A stretch of 19,465 nucleotides of DNA, from NCBI GenBank assembly GCA_029555885.1, contig JAKPQT010000481.1, positions 1 to 19,465 of the forward strand, written 5' to 3'. The stretch's first letter is position 1, and each line of letters begins with the position of its first letter. Shown piece after piece: positions 1 through 9,365 of this stretch. This DNA comes from Chloroflexota bacterium (lineage in GTDB: Bacteria > Chloroflexota > Anaerolineae > CG2-30-64-16). A program made the position numbers and the translations under genes. The notes below the pieces were generated by a model. The model made no database searches and had not been told where the DNA came from. It saw only the letters and a list, made by a program, of their open reading frames with translations.

Positions 1-1673
1 TTGACCTCCACCGTCACTTCGTACACGCCGGACGTTACGGGCGTGACATCGCCCAGGAGCCAGGTGACGGTGTGCGTGTTCGGGTCATACAGGCCCGCAT
101 CCGTTGCGCTGACGAAGGTGACTTCCTGCGGCAGCGTATCCACGATGGTCACATCTTCCGTGTAGGCGTTGCCGCCCACGGTCCAGTCCACCGTGTAGGT
201 CAGCTCGCTGCCGGCATCCACCGGTTCCGGCGCGGCGGTCTTGTCGATGCTCAGCTCCGCCTGCGCGGTCACGCTGGTGTCATCGGCGGCCTCATTGTCG
301 GCGGGGTTCGTGTCGCCGGCGGAAGTGGTGCTGATGACCGCACGATTGGTGACCGTGGTCACGCCGGGCGGGAAGACCGGGTCGAGCTTCACGGTCACGG
401 CGACCTGCCCCGTTGCGCCCACATTCAGCGTGCCTAGTTCCCACTTGACCGTGTGTGTCGCGCTGTCGTAGACGCCGCCGTTGGTTGCGCTGACGTAGCT
501 CACGCGCTCCGGCAGAGTGTCCACGATGACGGTATTGGCCGCGGGGCCGAAGCCGTAGTTCTCGTAGTTGATCGTATAGGTCAGCGTGTCACCGGGCGCC
601 GCAGCAGCCAGGCCGTCCGTCTTGCTGATCTTGAGTTCAGGGTTGGCGAGCGGAACAGATGCCTGGACGAACCACGCGCCGCTCTCGCCCATCTGCTCGA
701 TTTCCTGGGCGCCCGTGTCCACGGACTCGCCCTGCACCGCCAGCCAGGTCGTGCCTGCAGGGATATTCACCTTCAGGCGCGTCACCGCCCATTCGGCGCC
801 GACATAGCCGCCGAAGTACTCGACGATAGGCGCATAGGTGGTTGTCCCACACTCGTAGTACCGGCCAAACGGGTTCTTGGCGAACAGACGGCCGCCGTTG
901 ACGCCCGTCGAGGGCGTGCCGTACTTGATGAGGTTAGCGGGCGGGGTCCCCGTGCCCCACGCGCCCCACAGGTTCTCCGGGCGGCAGGGATTCGCGTGAT
1001 CCGTACCCGCGTGGTTGAGGAACAGCGTCACCGTGCGATCGGTCGGCGCCGACTCGAACTGGAAGATGACCGGACCGGCGGTTTCCTCGCCCGGCGTGTT
1101 CTCCCAATACCAGTCCATCTCATCCGTCAGGTCGATCAGCTTGGGGGTAGTGCAGGCCCCGGTGCTGTAGACCACAACGAGGCTGGCGCCGTTGCGCCGC
1201 GTGTCTTCCGGCAGCGCACCCCAGCCGGAGAGGGCAAAGCTGTTGGCGCCCTGCTGGACGAGGTTATAGCCGTTCGGGCCCACATCTGCGCGCCACATGA
1301 ACCACTCGGCGCTCCTGGGGCTGGACTTCTTCTGGTCCATCAGTTGCCCGATGACAGTCGTACCGTTGACCGTGAGGTCGCTGCTGTTGGGTGAGTTCGG
1401 TGCGCCGATGTCCTCGGTGCCGATCCAGACCAGGTAAGCATCGACGACCGGCCCAGGCACGGAGACGTCGATGTTTGCGCCGGACGAACCGGACCACATG
1501 CCCGCCCCGCGCACCTCCAGGTCATAACAGCCGGCCCTGGGATAACCAGGGATACGATCCAGCGGTGCACCTTCTGCGCCCGCAGGAACCACGATGAACA
1601 TCGACAAGAGCAAAACAAGCAGCACGAAGAGTGACAGGGGAGGCGCTTTGCGCCCGATACCGGTTGGGGTCAT
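1..1673 (-). CDS. Secreted DUF11-repeat cell-surface protein, 3' end beyond the window
   Basis: The minus strand is open from an ATG at 1673 to the left edge (557 codons plus 2 nt), so the protein is truncated here. A strong AAGGAGG ribosome site lies just upstream of the ATG. Residues 1-32 are a signal peptide: basic GRK, then a Leu/Val-rich core and PAGA before EGAP. Residues of roughly 35-340 form a beta-rich globular region (AYLVWIG, NSFALSGWG, GASLVVVYS) that resembles the DUF3344 type, which is a weak call. Two DUF11 repeats follow, at about 343-455 and from about 470 to the edge. Each has the LxIxKT start, LTYT, the VDTLPExVxxVSAT core, GxYDxxTHTVxW and, in the first, the tail NPADNEA. 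DUF11 modules are extracellular stalk-like domains, so the product is probably exported and surface-attached; the anchor would be in the missing C-terminus. Plus-strand open frames here are shadows of this gene. Confidence 0.9.
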   Translation of the reverse strand, partial: MTPTGIGRKAPPLSLFVLLVLLLSMFIVVPAGAEGAPLDRIPGYPRAGCYDLEVRGAGMWSGSSGANIDVSVPGPVVDAYLVWIGTEDIGAPNSPNSSDLTVNGTTVIGQLMDQKKSSPRSAEWFMWRADVGPNGYNLVQQGANSFALSGWGALPEDTRRNGASLVVVYSTGACTTPKLIDLTDEMDWYWENTPGEETAGPVIFQFESAPTDRTVTLFLNHAGTDHANPCRPENLWGAWGTGTPPANLIKYGTPSTGVNGGRLFAKNPFGRYYECGTTTYAPIVEYFGGYVGAEWAVTRLKVNIPAGTTWLAVQGESVDTGAQEIEQMGESGAWFVQASVPLANPELKISKTDGLAAAAPGDTLTYTINYENYGFGPAANTVIVDTLPERVSYVSATNGGVYDSATHTVKWELGTLNVGATGQVAVTVKLDPVFPPGVTTVTNRAVISTTSAGDTNPADNEAADDTSVTAQAELSIDKTAAPEPVDAGSELTYTVDWTVGGNAYTEDVTIVDTLPQEVTFVSATDAGLYDPNTHTVTWLLGDVTPVTSGVYEVTVEV

Positions 1674-1985
1674 GTACGTTCCTCCTTGAATTGGGAGTGC
1701 AAACAGCATGAGGCCTGCTGTCTGACCGACACGCTAAGAAGCCTGCGCATGCCTGTGGTGGAAAATGCATACAACGGGCGGGCCGAGAGCAAGCCGGATG
1801 CGATGGGGCGCGCCTGAATGACCGTTGCAGGCGGGCCCGGCCGGTTCGTCCCACGAAGGGTGGCCTGATTCAAATAAGGGCGCGCATACGCGCTGGGACA
1901 CGGATTTCCCGCCAGGGTGGGCACACATGGGCGGCCTCCGGTCAGGGACGGCTGTCGAAATTGGAAAGATGGACTTAAGAGAGAC
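1674..1985 (-). other. Long 5' leader of the DUF11 gene
   Basis: This is the roughly 310-nt stretch between the inferred transcription start and the DUF11 ATG. It has GC-rich potential hairpins, for example a GCGCG/CGCGC stem near 1882-1895 and TTCGT/ACGAA at 1845-1857. I compared it by eye with the cyclic-di-GMP, cobalamin, T-box and purine riboswitch cores and recognised none. Short open frames cross it, but none has a convincing ribosome site or coding character. It holds no recognisable gene. Confidence 0.5.
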
Positions 1986-1991
1986 GCGTGC

Positions 1992-2020
1992 ATTATAGCA
2001 CCTGGTTTTGGCGATGTCAA
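1992..2020 (-). promoter_or_regulatory. Perfect consensus sigma-70 promoter for the DUF11 gene
   Basis: Read on the minus strand, TTGACA (2020-2015) and TATAAT (1997-1992) are both exact consensus hexamers separated by 17 nt. Transcription should begin near 1985, about 310 nt before the DUF11 start codon. No other gene on this strand lies between. Confidence 0.85.
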
Positions 2021-2097
2021 CGACAAATTACATTCCAAACGTGACGATTTATTCATAGAAACAGGGGCATTGCGGCCTCGAACAGCTTCAATCCTTC

Positions 2098-2126
2098 TTG
2101 ACGTTCCATCACAAGCTCCTTATACT
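2098..2126 (+). promoter_or_regulatory. Sigma-70 promoter for the TPM-domain gene
   Basis: TTGACG at 2098-2103 and TATACT at 2121-2126 are separated by 17 nt. Transcription should start near 2133. This excludes the upstream in-frame codon at 2126 as a start and fits the ATG at 2168. The promoter diverges from the DUF11 promoter, with the two -35 boxes about 77 bp apart. Confidence 0.75.
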
Positions 2127-2167
2127 TGCCATTACGGTCGTTCATTACCAGAAAAGTGGAGCACATC

Positions 2168-3373
2168 ATGTATCAGGTCCTTCTGGCGCTGTGGCTGTTT
2201 GTCCTGCCGGGCCTGTTTGCCCCCTGGCACGATTATCCGGCCCCGGTGGACGCCTACATCAACGACTTCGCAGGCGTCCTCAGCGACGCTGAAGCGGACC
2301 AGATCGCGGATCGGCTGGACCGGCTCTATCGAGAGACCGGCGTCGAAGCCGTTGTAGTCACCGTTCCCTCGTTCAGTAGCTTCGGCACCGGCGACCGCAC
2401 CCTGGAAATCTTCGCGACCAACCTGTTCAACACCTGGGCCATCGGTGACAGCGAACTCAACAACGGCGTACTCCTGCTGCTGGCGGTGAACGACCGCGAG
2501 GTGCGCATCGAGCTGGGCGCAGGATACGAAGCCGCCATAGACGACCAGGTGCAGGCCGTCATCGACGAGCAGTTGATTCCGCGCTTCCGTGAAGGCGACT
2601 ATGGCCGCGGGCTGCGCGACGGCGCGCTCCGCCTGGCGGATGTCCTGACCACCGAATGGCAGCGCGGGGTCGATCCGGCGCGCACCCGTGCGCCGGCGCC
2701 CACCCCCTCCGGCATGCGGATTGGTGAGCAGGAGCCTGCACCGGTGCCTGCTCCCGTACAGCAGCCGGCAGCCGCGCCGCAGGCCGGAACGGGCGGCAGG
2801 ACACCCATCGGCCCCCTGGTGGCGATTCCCGGCGGGCTCGGCGTCCTGGGGCTGGGAGGCTATGGAGCGTATCAACTGCTGAACCGGCGCAGCCGGCGCT
2901 GTCCCAACTGCGGCAGCCAGATGCACCTGCTGGACGAAGCCGCGGACGACGCATTTCTCAACGCGGGCCAGCAGATCGAGGAACTCCTGAACTCGGTCAA
3001 CTATGCGGTCTGGAAATGCGGCGAGTGCGGCAACCACGTGCTGCGCAAGGAGCGCCGCTGGTTCTCCGGCTATGAAAGCTGCCCAAGCTGCGGCTATCAG
3101 GCGCTCAGCGTGCAGCGCCAGCGCCTCGTCGAACCGAGCTACGAGCAAACCGGCGTCGAGCGCATCGAGCGCGCCTGCCGCAATTGCAACTACCAGAATG
3201 CCAACGACATCACGATCCCGCGGCTTGTGCGTGCCGCGGCTGCGCCGGCTGGCCGGTCCACGATGACGCGGACACTGAGCGGGCAGTCGTCGAGCCGCCG
3301 GTCATCGGGCAGCTCGCGTTCGTCGTTTGGCGGCGGCCGGTCACGCGGCGGCGGTCGCAGCGGCAAGTGGTGA
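2168..3373 (+). CDS. TPM-domain (YgcG-like) membrane protein with zinc-ribbon cysteines
   Basis: The start is the ATG preceded by GTGGAG with 6-nt spacing, downstream of the inferred transcription start; the product is 401 aa. Residues 1-20 form a hydrophobic signal or anchor. Residues 25-155 match the TPM domain (PF04536): DAYINDFAGVLS, the GVLLLLAVNDREVRIELG core and the LIPRFREGDYGRGL helix. A Pro/Ala-rich linker precedes a glycine-rich transmembrane segment at about 213-238. The cytoplasm-proximal part has four CxxC pairs (C245/C248, C284/C287, C305/C308, C337/C340), enough for two zinc ribbons. The tail is Ser/Gly/Arg rich and ends GKW, as in many YgcG-like proteins. TPM proteins have been linked to photosystem II repair in plants and to membrane stress, but the bacterial function is unsettled, so I assign no role. 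Confidence 0.85.
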   Translation: MYQVLLALWLFVLPGLFAPWHDYPAPVDAYINDFAGVLSDAEADQIADRLDRLYRETGVEAVVVTVPSFSSFGTGDRTLEIFATNLFNTWAIGDSELNNGVLLLLAVNDREVRIELGAGYEAAIDDQVQAVIDEQLIPRFREGDYGRGLRDGALRLADVLTTEWQRGVDPARTRAPAPTPSGMRIGEQEPAPVPAPVQQPAAAPQAGTGGRTPIGPLVAIPGGLGVLGLGGYGAYQLLNRRSRRCPNCGSQMHLLDEAADDAFLNAGQQIEELLNSVNYAVWKCGECGNHVLRKERRWFSGYESCPSCGYQALSVQRQRLVEPSYEQTGVERIERACRNCNYQNANDITIPRLVRAAAAPAGRSTMTRTLSGQSSSRRSSGSSRSSFGGGRSRGGGRSGKW

Positions 3374-3386
3374 GGGATCATGCTAT

Positions 3387-3415
3387 TTGCCTCGCGCGGT
3401 CCGAAAGGGTAAAAT
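3387..3415 (+). promoter_or_regulatory. Probable promoter of the guaB-purABH cluster
   Basis: TTGCCT (3387-3392) and TAAAAT (3410-3415) are spaced by 17 nt, just after the TPM gene stop. The start site would be near 3422, giving a leader of about 88 nt before guaB. Confidence 0.6.
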
Positions 3416-3455
3416 AGCAGCCAGGGCTTATCCGCACCTTCAGCGACGAGCTGCC

Positions 3456-4982
<1,527 letters not shown>

Positions 4983-4992
4983 AAGTTCCAGT

Positions 4993-5043
4993 AGAAGCCC
5001 GGTTTCTGTGCGAAGCGTAGCTTGGCCGACAAATCGGGCTTCT
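4993..5043 (+). repeat. Inverted repeat in the guaB-purA spacer
   Basis: AGAAGCCCG (4993-5001) and CGGGCTTCT (5035-5043) are perfect 9-bp arms around a 33-nt interior that contains a small AAGC/GCTT hairpin. The right arm ends 6 nt before the GGGAG ribosome site of purA. There is no T-tract, so it is more likely an extragenic palindrome or mRNA-processing structure than a terminator. Confidence 0.6.
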
Positions 5044-5056
5044 GAAAGGGAGAATT

Positions 5057-6322
5057 ATGACAATCACGGCAGTCGTGGGCGCGCAGTGGGGCGACGAAGG
5101 CAAGGGCCGCGTCGTGGATTACCTGGCGCAGCAGGCGGACCTGGTCATCCGCTACCAGGGCGGCGACAACGCGGGCCACACGGTCGTCAACGACCTGGGG
5201 CTCTTCCGGCTCCACCTCGTTCCCTCCGGCATCTTCAACCCGGCCACCCGTTGCATCATCGGCCCCGGCACAGTGGTCCACCCGCCCGCGCTCTTGGCGG
5301 AGATGGCCGAGCTGACTGCCGCGCATGTCTCGCTGGACAACCTCTGGCTCTCGGAGCGCGGGCACGTGGTCATGCCGTATCACCGGCTGCTCGACGGGCT
5401 GGAGGAGGGTGCGCGTGGGGGTGCGCAGATCGGCACCACGAAGCGCGGCATCGGCCCGACCTATGCGGACAAGGCCGCGCGGCACGGCATCCGCCTGGGC
5501 GACCTGCTGCGGCCCGACTACCTGCGCGAGCGGCTGACCCTGATTCTGCCCAACAAAAATCGCGAGCTGGCGCACTTCGGCGCAGCTCCCCTCGCGCTGG
5601 AAGACGTGATCGGTGAGGCGCTGAGCTGGGGCGAGGCGCTGGTCGGCCGCATCACCGACACCCTGCCGATGGTGCAGGAGGCCGTGCGCGGGGGCCGCGA
5701 GGTGCTGCTGGAAGGCCAGCTCGGCGTCATGCGCGACCTGGACTGGGGCACCTACCCCTATGTCACGTCGTCCAATCCGCTGGCCGCAGGCGCATACCTG
5801 GGCGCGGGGCTGCCCCCGCGCGCCATCGACCGCGTCATCGGCGTCGTCAAGGCGTACTGCACCGCGGTCGGCGCGGGACCGTTCCCCACGGAGCTGCACG
5901 ACGAGACCGGCATGCGGCTGCGCGAGGTCGGCCAGGAATTCGGTGCGACGACCGGCCGCCCGCGGCGCTGCGGCTGGTTCGACGGAGTGGCCATCTCATA
6001 TGCGGCGTGGCTCAACGGGTTCACCGGCCTCGCCGTCACCAAGCTCGACGTGCTCGACGGCGTGCCGGAACTCAAGATTTGCACCGGCTACCGCATCCGC
6101 GGGGAGGTCATCGCGCGCGTGCCCGACACCTGCGACATGGCCCTGGCCGAGCCGGTCTATGAGACCTGGCCCGGCTGGCAGGAACCCACGCGCGAGGCGC
6201 GCACATGGGACGACCTGCCCAAGGCCGCGCGCGCGTACCTGCACCGGATGGCGGAGCTGGCAGGCGTGCCCATCCAGTACGTCTCCGTCGGCCCCGAGCG
6301 CGACCAGTTGATCGTGATGTAG
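5057..6322 (+). CDS. purA: Adenylosuccinate synthetase
   Basis: PurA joins IMP and aspartate with GTP hydrolysis to give adenylosuccinate, the first step from IMP to AMP. The product is 421 aa. The start follows AAAGGGAG at normal spacing. The N-terminal loop is QWGDEGKGR (10-18) with catalytic Asp13, and GGDNAGHT supplies His41; both are at the same numbers as in E. coli Pur[26 protein letters not shown] and [10 protein letters not shown] are conserved. An oddity is that the usual EGAQGT segment reads [17 protein letters not shown] here, probably a lineage variant because the flanking residues are intact. The gene lies 74 nt after guaB and 6 nt before purB, so it is almost certainly in the same transcript. 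Confidence 0.97.
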   Translation: MTITAVVGAQWGDEGKGRVVDYLAQQADLVIRYQGGDNAGHTVVNDLGLFRLHLVPSGIFNPATRCIIGPGTVVHPPALLAEMAELTAAHVSLDNLWLSERGHVVMPYHRLLDGLEEGARGGAQIGTTKRGIGPTYADKAARHGIRLGDLLRPDYLRERLTLILPNKNRELAHFGAAPLALEDVIGEALSWGEALVGRITDTLPMVQEAVRGGREVLLEGQLGVMRDLDWGTYPYVTSSNPLAAGAYLGAGLPPRAIDRVIGVVKAYCTAVGAGPFPTELHDETGMRLREVGQEFGATTGRPRRCGWFDGVAISYAAWLNGFTGLAVTKLDVLDGVPELKICTGYRIRGEVIARVPDTCDMALAEPVYETWPGWQEPTREARTWDDLPKAARAYLHRMAELAGVPIQYVSVGPERDQLIVM

Positions 6323-6328
6323 CGCACC

Positions 6329-7744
6329 ATGGCCGAGACCTTCACCCACGACACCTATCTCTCGCCGTTCACCTGGCGTTACGGCTCGCCGGAGATGCGC
6401 AGCCTGTGGAGCGAGGCGCACAAGCGGCGGCTGTGGCGGCGCATCTGGGTCGCGCTGGCCGAGGCCGAGCGGGCCGCGGGGCTCGTCACGCCGGAGCAGG
6501 TGGCAGACCTGCGCAGCCATGCGGCAGACATCGACCTGCCCCGCGCCCACGCCATCGAGGCGGAGATCCACCACGACCTGATGGCCGAGGTGCGCACCTA
6601 TGCGGAGCAGTGCCCCATCGGCGCTGGCATCATCCACCTCGGCGCAACGAGCATGGACATCGAGGACAACGCGGATGCCCTGCGGCTGCGCGAGGGGCTG
6701 GACCTCCTGTTGGCCGGCACGCGCAAGCTGCTGGCCGCCTTCGCAGAGCAGATCGAGCGCTGGGCGGATACACCCACGATGGCCTTCACCCACCTGCAGC
6801 CCGCGGAGCCGACCACCATCGGCTACCGGCTGGCGCAGCACGGCCAGGACCTGCTGGCCGACCACGCCGAGCTGGCCCGCGTGCGCAGCGAGATACGCGG
6901 CAAGGGGCTGAAGGGTGCGGTCGGAACCTCTGCCTCCTATGCGCAGCTTCTCGCTGGCACGGGCCTGTTGCCCGCCGCGCTGGAGCAGCGCGTAATGGAC
7001 GCGCTCGACCTGCCCGCGTTTCCGGTCGCGACGCAGACTTATCCACGCAAGCAGGACTACCGCGTGCTGGCTGCGCTGGCCGGGCTGGCCGCGACGCTGT
7101 ACAAGTTCGCGTTCGACCTGCGCGTGCTGCAGTCGCCGCCGCTGGGCGAGTGGGCCGAGCCGTTCGGCAGCCGGCAGGTCGGTTCGAGCGCGATGCCGTT
7201 CAAGCGCAACCCCATCCATGCGGAGAACATCGACAGCCTGGCGCGGCATCTCGCCGCGCTGCCGCGGGTCGCGTGGGACAATGCGGCGCACAGCCTGCTG
7301 GAGCGGACGCTGGATGACTCGGCCAATCGGCGCAGCGCGCTGCCCGAGGCGTTCCTGATGGCGGACGAGCTCCTGCGTCGCGGGCTGCGGCTGGTCGAGG
7401 GGCTGCGGGTAGACGAGCGTGCGGCCGCGCGGCTGCTGGCCGTCTACGGGCCGTTCGCCGCGACCGAGCGGCTGCTGATGCAGGCGGTCAAGCGCGGGGG
7501 CGACCGGCAGGAGTTACACGAGGTCATCCGCGAGCACGCGCTGGCCGCGTGGGCCGCGGTGCAGGCCGGCGCAGCCAACCCGCTGATCGACGCGCTCTGC
7601 GCCGACCCGCGGCTCGCGCGCTACTGGCCGGACGCCGCGGACGAGATGCGCGGGCTGCTGGATGCGTCGGGCTATGTGGGTGACGCGCCCCAGCGTGCGC
7701 GGGCGCTGGCAGGGATGATTCGAAAAGAAGGGGAACCACGATGA
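6329..7744 (+). CDS. purB: Adenylosuccinate lyase, human ADSL-like type
   Basis: PurB cleaves adenylosuccinate to AMP plus fumarate, and SAICAR to AICAR, so it acts twice in purine synthesis. The product is 471 aa. The signature GSSAMPFKRNP is at 285-295 with the catalytic Ser region at 286-287, and His155 in AFTHLQPAEPTT is the expected general acid. The sequence follows the eukaryotic ADSL subgroup rather than the E. coli or B. subtilis types: YGSPEMRSLWS near the start, GAGIIHLGATSMDIEDNAD, ERTLDDSANRR and VKRGGDRQELHEVIREHA all have close human counterparts. It starts 6 nt after purA, and its TGA overlaps the purH ATG (ATGA), implying translational coupling. Confidence 0.96.
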   Translation: MAETFTHDTYLSPFTWRYGSPEMRSLWSEAHKRRLWRRIWVALAEAERAAGLVTPEQVADLRSHAADIDLPRAHAIEAEIHHDLMAEVRTYAEQCPIGAGIIHLGATSMDIEDNADALRLREGLDLLLAGTRKLLAAFAEQIERWADTPTMAFTHLQPAEPTTIGYRLAQHGQDLLADHAELARVRSEIRGKGLKGAVGTSASYAQLLAGTGLLPAALEQRVMDALDLPAFPVATQTYPRKQDYRVLAALAGLAATLYKFAFDLRVLQSPPLGEWAEPFGSRQVGSSAMPFKRNPIHAENIDSLARHLAALPRVAWDNAAHSLLERTLDDSANRRSALPEAFLMADELLRRGLRLVEGLRVDERAAARLLAVYGPFAATERLLMQAVKRGGDRQELHEVIREHALAAWAAVQAGAANPLIDALCADPRLARYWPDAADEMRGLLDASGYVGDAPQRARALAGMIRKEGEPR

Positions 7745-9285
7745 CACGACGCGCCATTCTGAGCGTATACGATAAGACCGGACTTGTTGACTTCGCCCGC
7801 GGGCTCGCCGCGGCGGGGTTCGAGCTGGTCGCGTCCGGCGGGACCGCGCGGGCACTGGCCGCGGCGGGCCTGCCGGTCGTGCCCGTCGAGCAGATCACGG
7901 GCCACCCGGAGATCCTCGGCGGCCGCGTTAAGACTTTGCACCCAGCCATCCACGGCGGCATCCTCGCGCGGCGCACGCCGGAGCACCTGGCGGAACTGGC
8001 CTCCCACGGCATCGCGGCGGTGGACCTGGTGGTCTGCAACCTCTACCCGTTCACCGAGACCGTCAGCCGGCCCGGCGTCACCGAGGCGGAGGCGGTCGAG
8101 GAGATCGACATCGGCGGGGTGACGCTGCTGCGCGCGGCCGCGAAGAACTTCGAGTCGGTGACCGTGGTGTGCGATCCGGCGGACTATCCCGAAGTGCTTG
8201 TCGCGCTGGCCGCGGGCACGCAGACCGCGGAGGAGCGGCGGCGGCTGGCGCTGAAGGCGTTCCGGCACACGGCGGACTACGATGCCGCCATTGCGGCCGC
8301 GATGGCTGAGTGGTTGAACCGCGAAGACGCAAAGGGCCGCGAAGAGACGGAAAGATTGCCCGAACGGTTGGTGCTGGCTGCGGAGCGGGTGCAGGCGCTG
8401 CGCTACGGGGAGAATCCGCACCAGCAGGCGGCGCTCTATCGCTGGGCGGGCGCGGCGCCGGCCTTCGAGCAGCTCCAGGGCAAGGAGTTGTCCTACAACA
8501 ACATCGTGGACCTGGAAGCGGCGTGGGCCATGCCCCAGGAGTTTGCAGAGCCGACGGTCGCTATCATCAAGCACACGAACCCAAGCGGGCTGGCGTGCGC
8601 GCGGTCGCTGGTCGAGGCATACCGGCTGGCGTTCGAGTGCGACCCGGTATCGGCGTTCGGCGGGATCATCGCGTGCAACCGCGAGGTCGCTCTCGACGTA
8701 GTAGAGGCTATCGGCGGGCTGTTCGTCGAGGTGCTGGCCGCGCCCGGCTATACGCGGGAGGCCCTGGCCTGGCTGGCCGAGCACAAGAAGAACTGCCGGG
8801 TCATGCTGGCGCACGGGAGCGCGGCGGATGAACTGGTGCTGCGCTCTGTTGCCGGCGGGCTGCTGGCTCAGATGCCCGACACGCGCGGGGTGGACGAGGG
8901 CACGTGGCGCGTGGTCACGCGGCGGGAGCCGAACGAGGCGGAGCGCCGGGCGCTGGCCTTTGCATGGCTGGCCGCAAAGCATGTCAAGTCCAACGCGATC
9001 GTGCTGGCCCAGGGGACGGTCACCGTGGGCGTCGGCGCGGGGCAGATGAACCGGGTCGACTCGGTGCACCTGGCCGTCAAGCGGGCAGGGGAGCGCGCAC
9101 GGGGCGCGGTGCTGGGGTCGGACGCGTTCTTCCCCTTCCCCGACGGCATCGAGGCGGCGGGTGAGGCGGGCGTGACCGCGATCATCCAGCCGGGCGGCTC
9201 GCTGCGCGACGAGGAAGCCATCGCCGCCGCAGACCGCTGGGGCATGGCGATGGTGTTCACGGGGGAGCGGCACTTCAGACATTAG
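7741..9285 (+). CDS. purH: Bifunctional AICAR transformylase / IMP cyclohydrolase
   Basis: PurH performs the last two steps to IMP: formylation of AICAR with 10-formyl-THF, then ring closure. The product is 514 aa, normal for the family. The N-terminal MGS-like cyclohydrolase domain (1 to about 135) shows SVYDKTGLVDFARGL, ELVASGGTA, GGRVKTLHPAIHGGIL and DLVVCNLYPF. The transformylase part has LRYGENPHQ, the K277-H278 pair in IIKHTNPSG, AFGGIIACNREV, SDAFFPFPDGIE, IIQPGGSLRDEE and the terminal RHFRH. The ribosome site AAGGGGAA lies inside the purB end, and the ATG overlaps the purB stop. Its product IMP feeds GuaB and PurA from the same cluster. Confidence 0.97.
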   Translation: MTRRAILSVYDKTGLVDFARGLAAAGFELVASGGTARALAAAGLPVVPVEQITGHPEILGGRVKTLHPAIHGGILARRTPEHLAELASHGIAAVDLVVCNLYPFTETVSRPGVTEAEAVEEIDIGGVTLLRAAAKNFESVTVVCDPADYPEVLVALAAGTQTAEERRRLALKAFRHTADYDAAIAAAMAEWLNREDAKGREETERLPERLVLAAERVQALRYGENPHQQAALYRWAGAAPAFEQLQGKELSYNNIVDLEAAWAMPQEFAEPTVAIIKHTNPSGLACARSLVEAYRLAFECDPVSAFGGIIACNREVALDVVEAIGGLFVEVLAAPGYTREALAWLAEHKKNCRVMLAHGSAADELVLRSVAGGLLAQMPDTRGVDEGTWRVVTRREPNEAERRALAFAWLAAKHVKSNAIVLAQGTVTVGVGAGQMNRVDSVHLAVKRAGERARGAVLGSDAFFPFPDGIEAAGEAGVTAIIQPGGSLRDEEAIAAADRWGMAMVFTGERHFRH

Positions 9286-9294
9286 TCATCGTTT

Positions 9295-9347
9295 GTAGTA
9301 GGCGCTTCAGCGCCCCGCGTGGTAAACGGCGCTAAAGCGCCCACTAC
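9295..9347 (+). repeat. Extragenic palindrome between purH and the MFS gene
   Basis: Two 20-nt arms (9295-9314 and 9328-9347) pair with only two wobble positions around a 13-nt loop. Each arm contains its own smaller palindrome (GGCGCTT-type / AGCGCC). It begins 9 nt after the purH stop and ends 18 nt before the MFS start. No U-tract follows, so it is more like a REP-type dispersed element than a canonical terminator, though it may protect the 3' end of the purine mRNA. Confidence 0.7.
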
Positions 9348-9365
9348 GAACCACCAAGGAACTTC

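Noticed and set aside
72..1394. Plus-strand open frames, the largest at 453-1394, covering the left end
   Set aside because: They lie antisense to the DUF11 gene, have Arg/Val/His-rich compositions typical of shadow translation, and lack ribosome sites. The minus strand gives a signal peptide and recognisable repeats.
1734..1928. Leader peptide in the long 5' leader of the DUF11 gene
   Set aside because: Several short frames overlap one another, none with a convincing ribosome site, codon run or terminator arrangement suggesting attenuation.
2126..2167. Upstream in-frame start of the TPM gene at 2126
   Set aside because: It lies within the -10 box of the promoter and has no ribosome site; ATG 2168 has both correct spacing and a signal-like N-terminus.
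7672..9282. 536-codon minus-strand open frame
   Set aside because: Exactly antisense to purH, whose conserved motifs are unmistakable; the antisense product has low-complexity Arg/Pro/His content and no family features.
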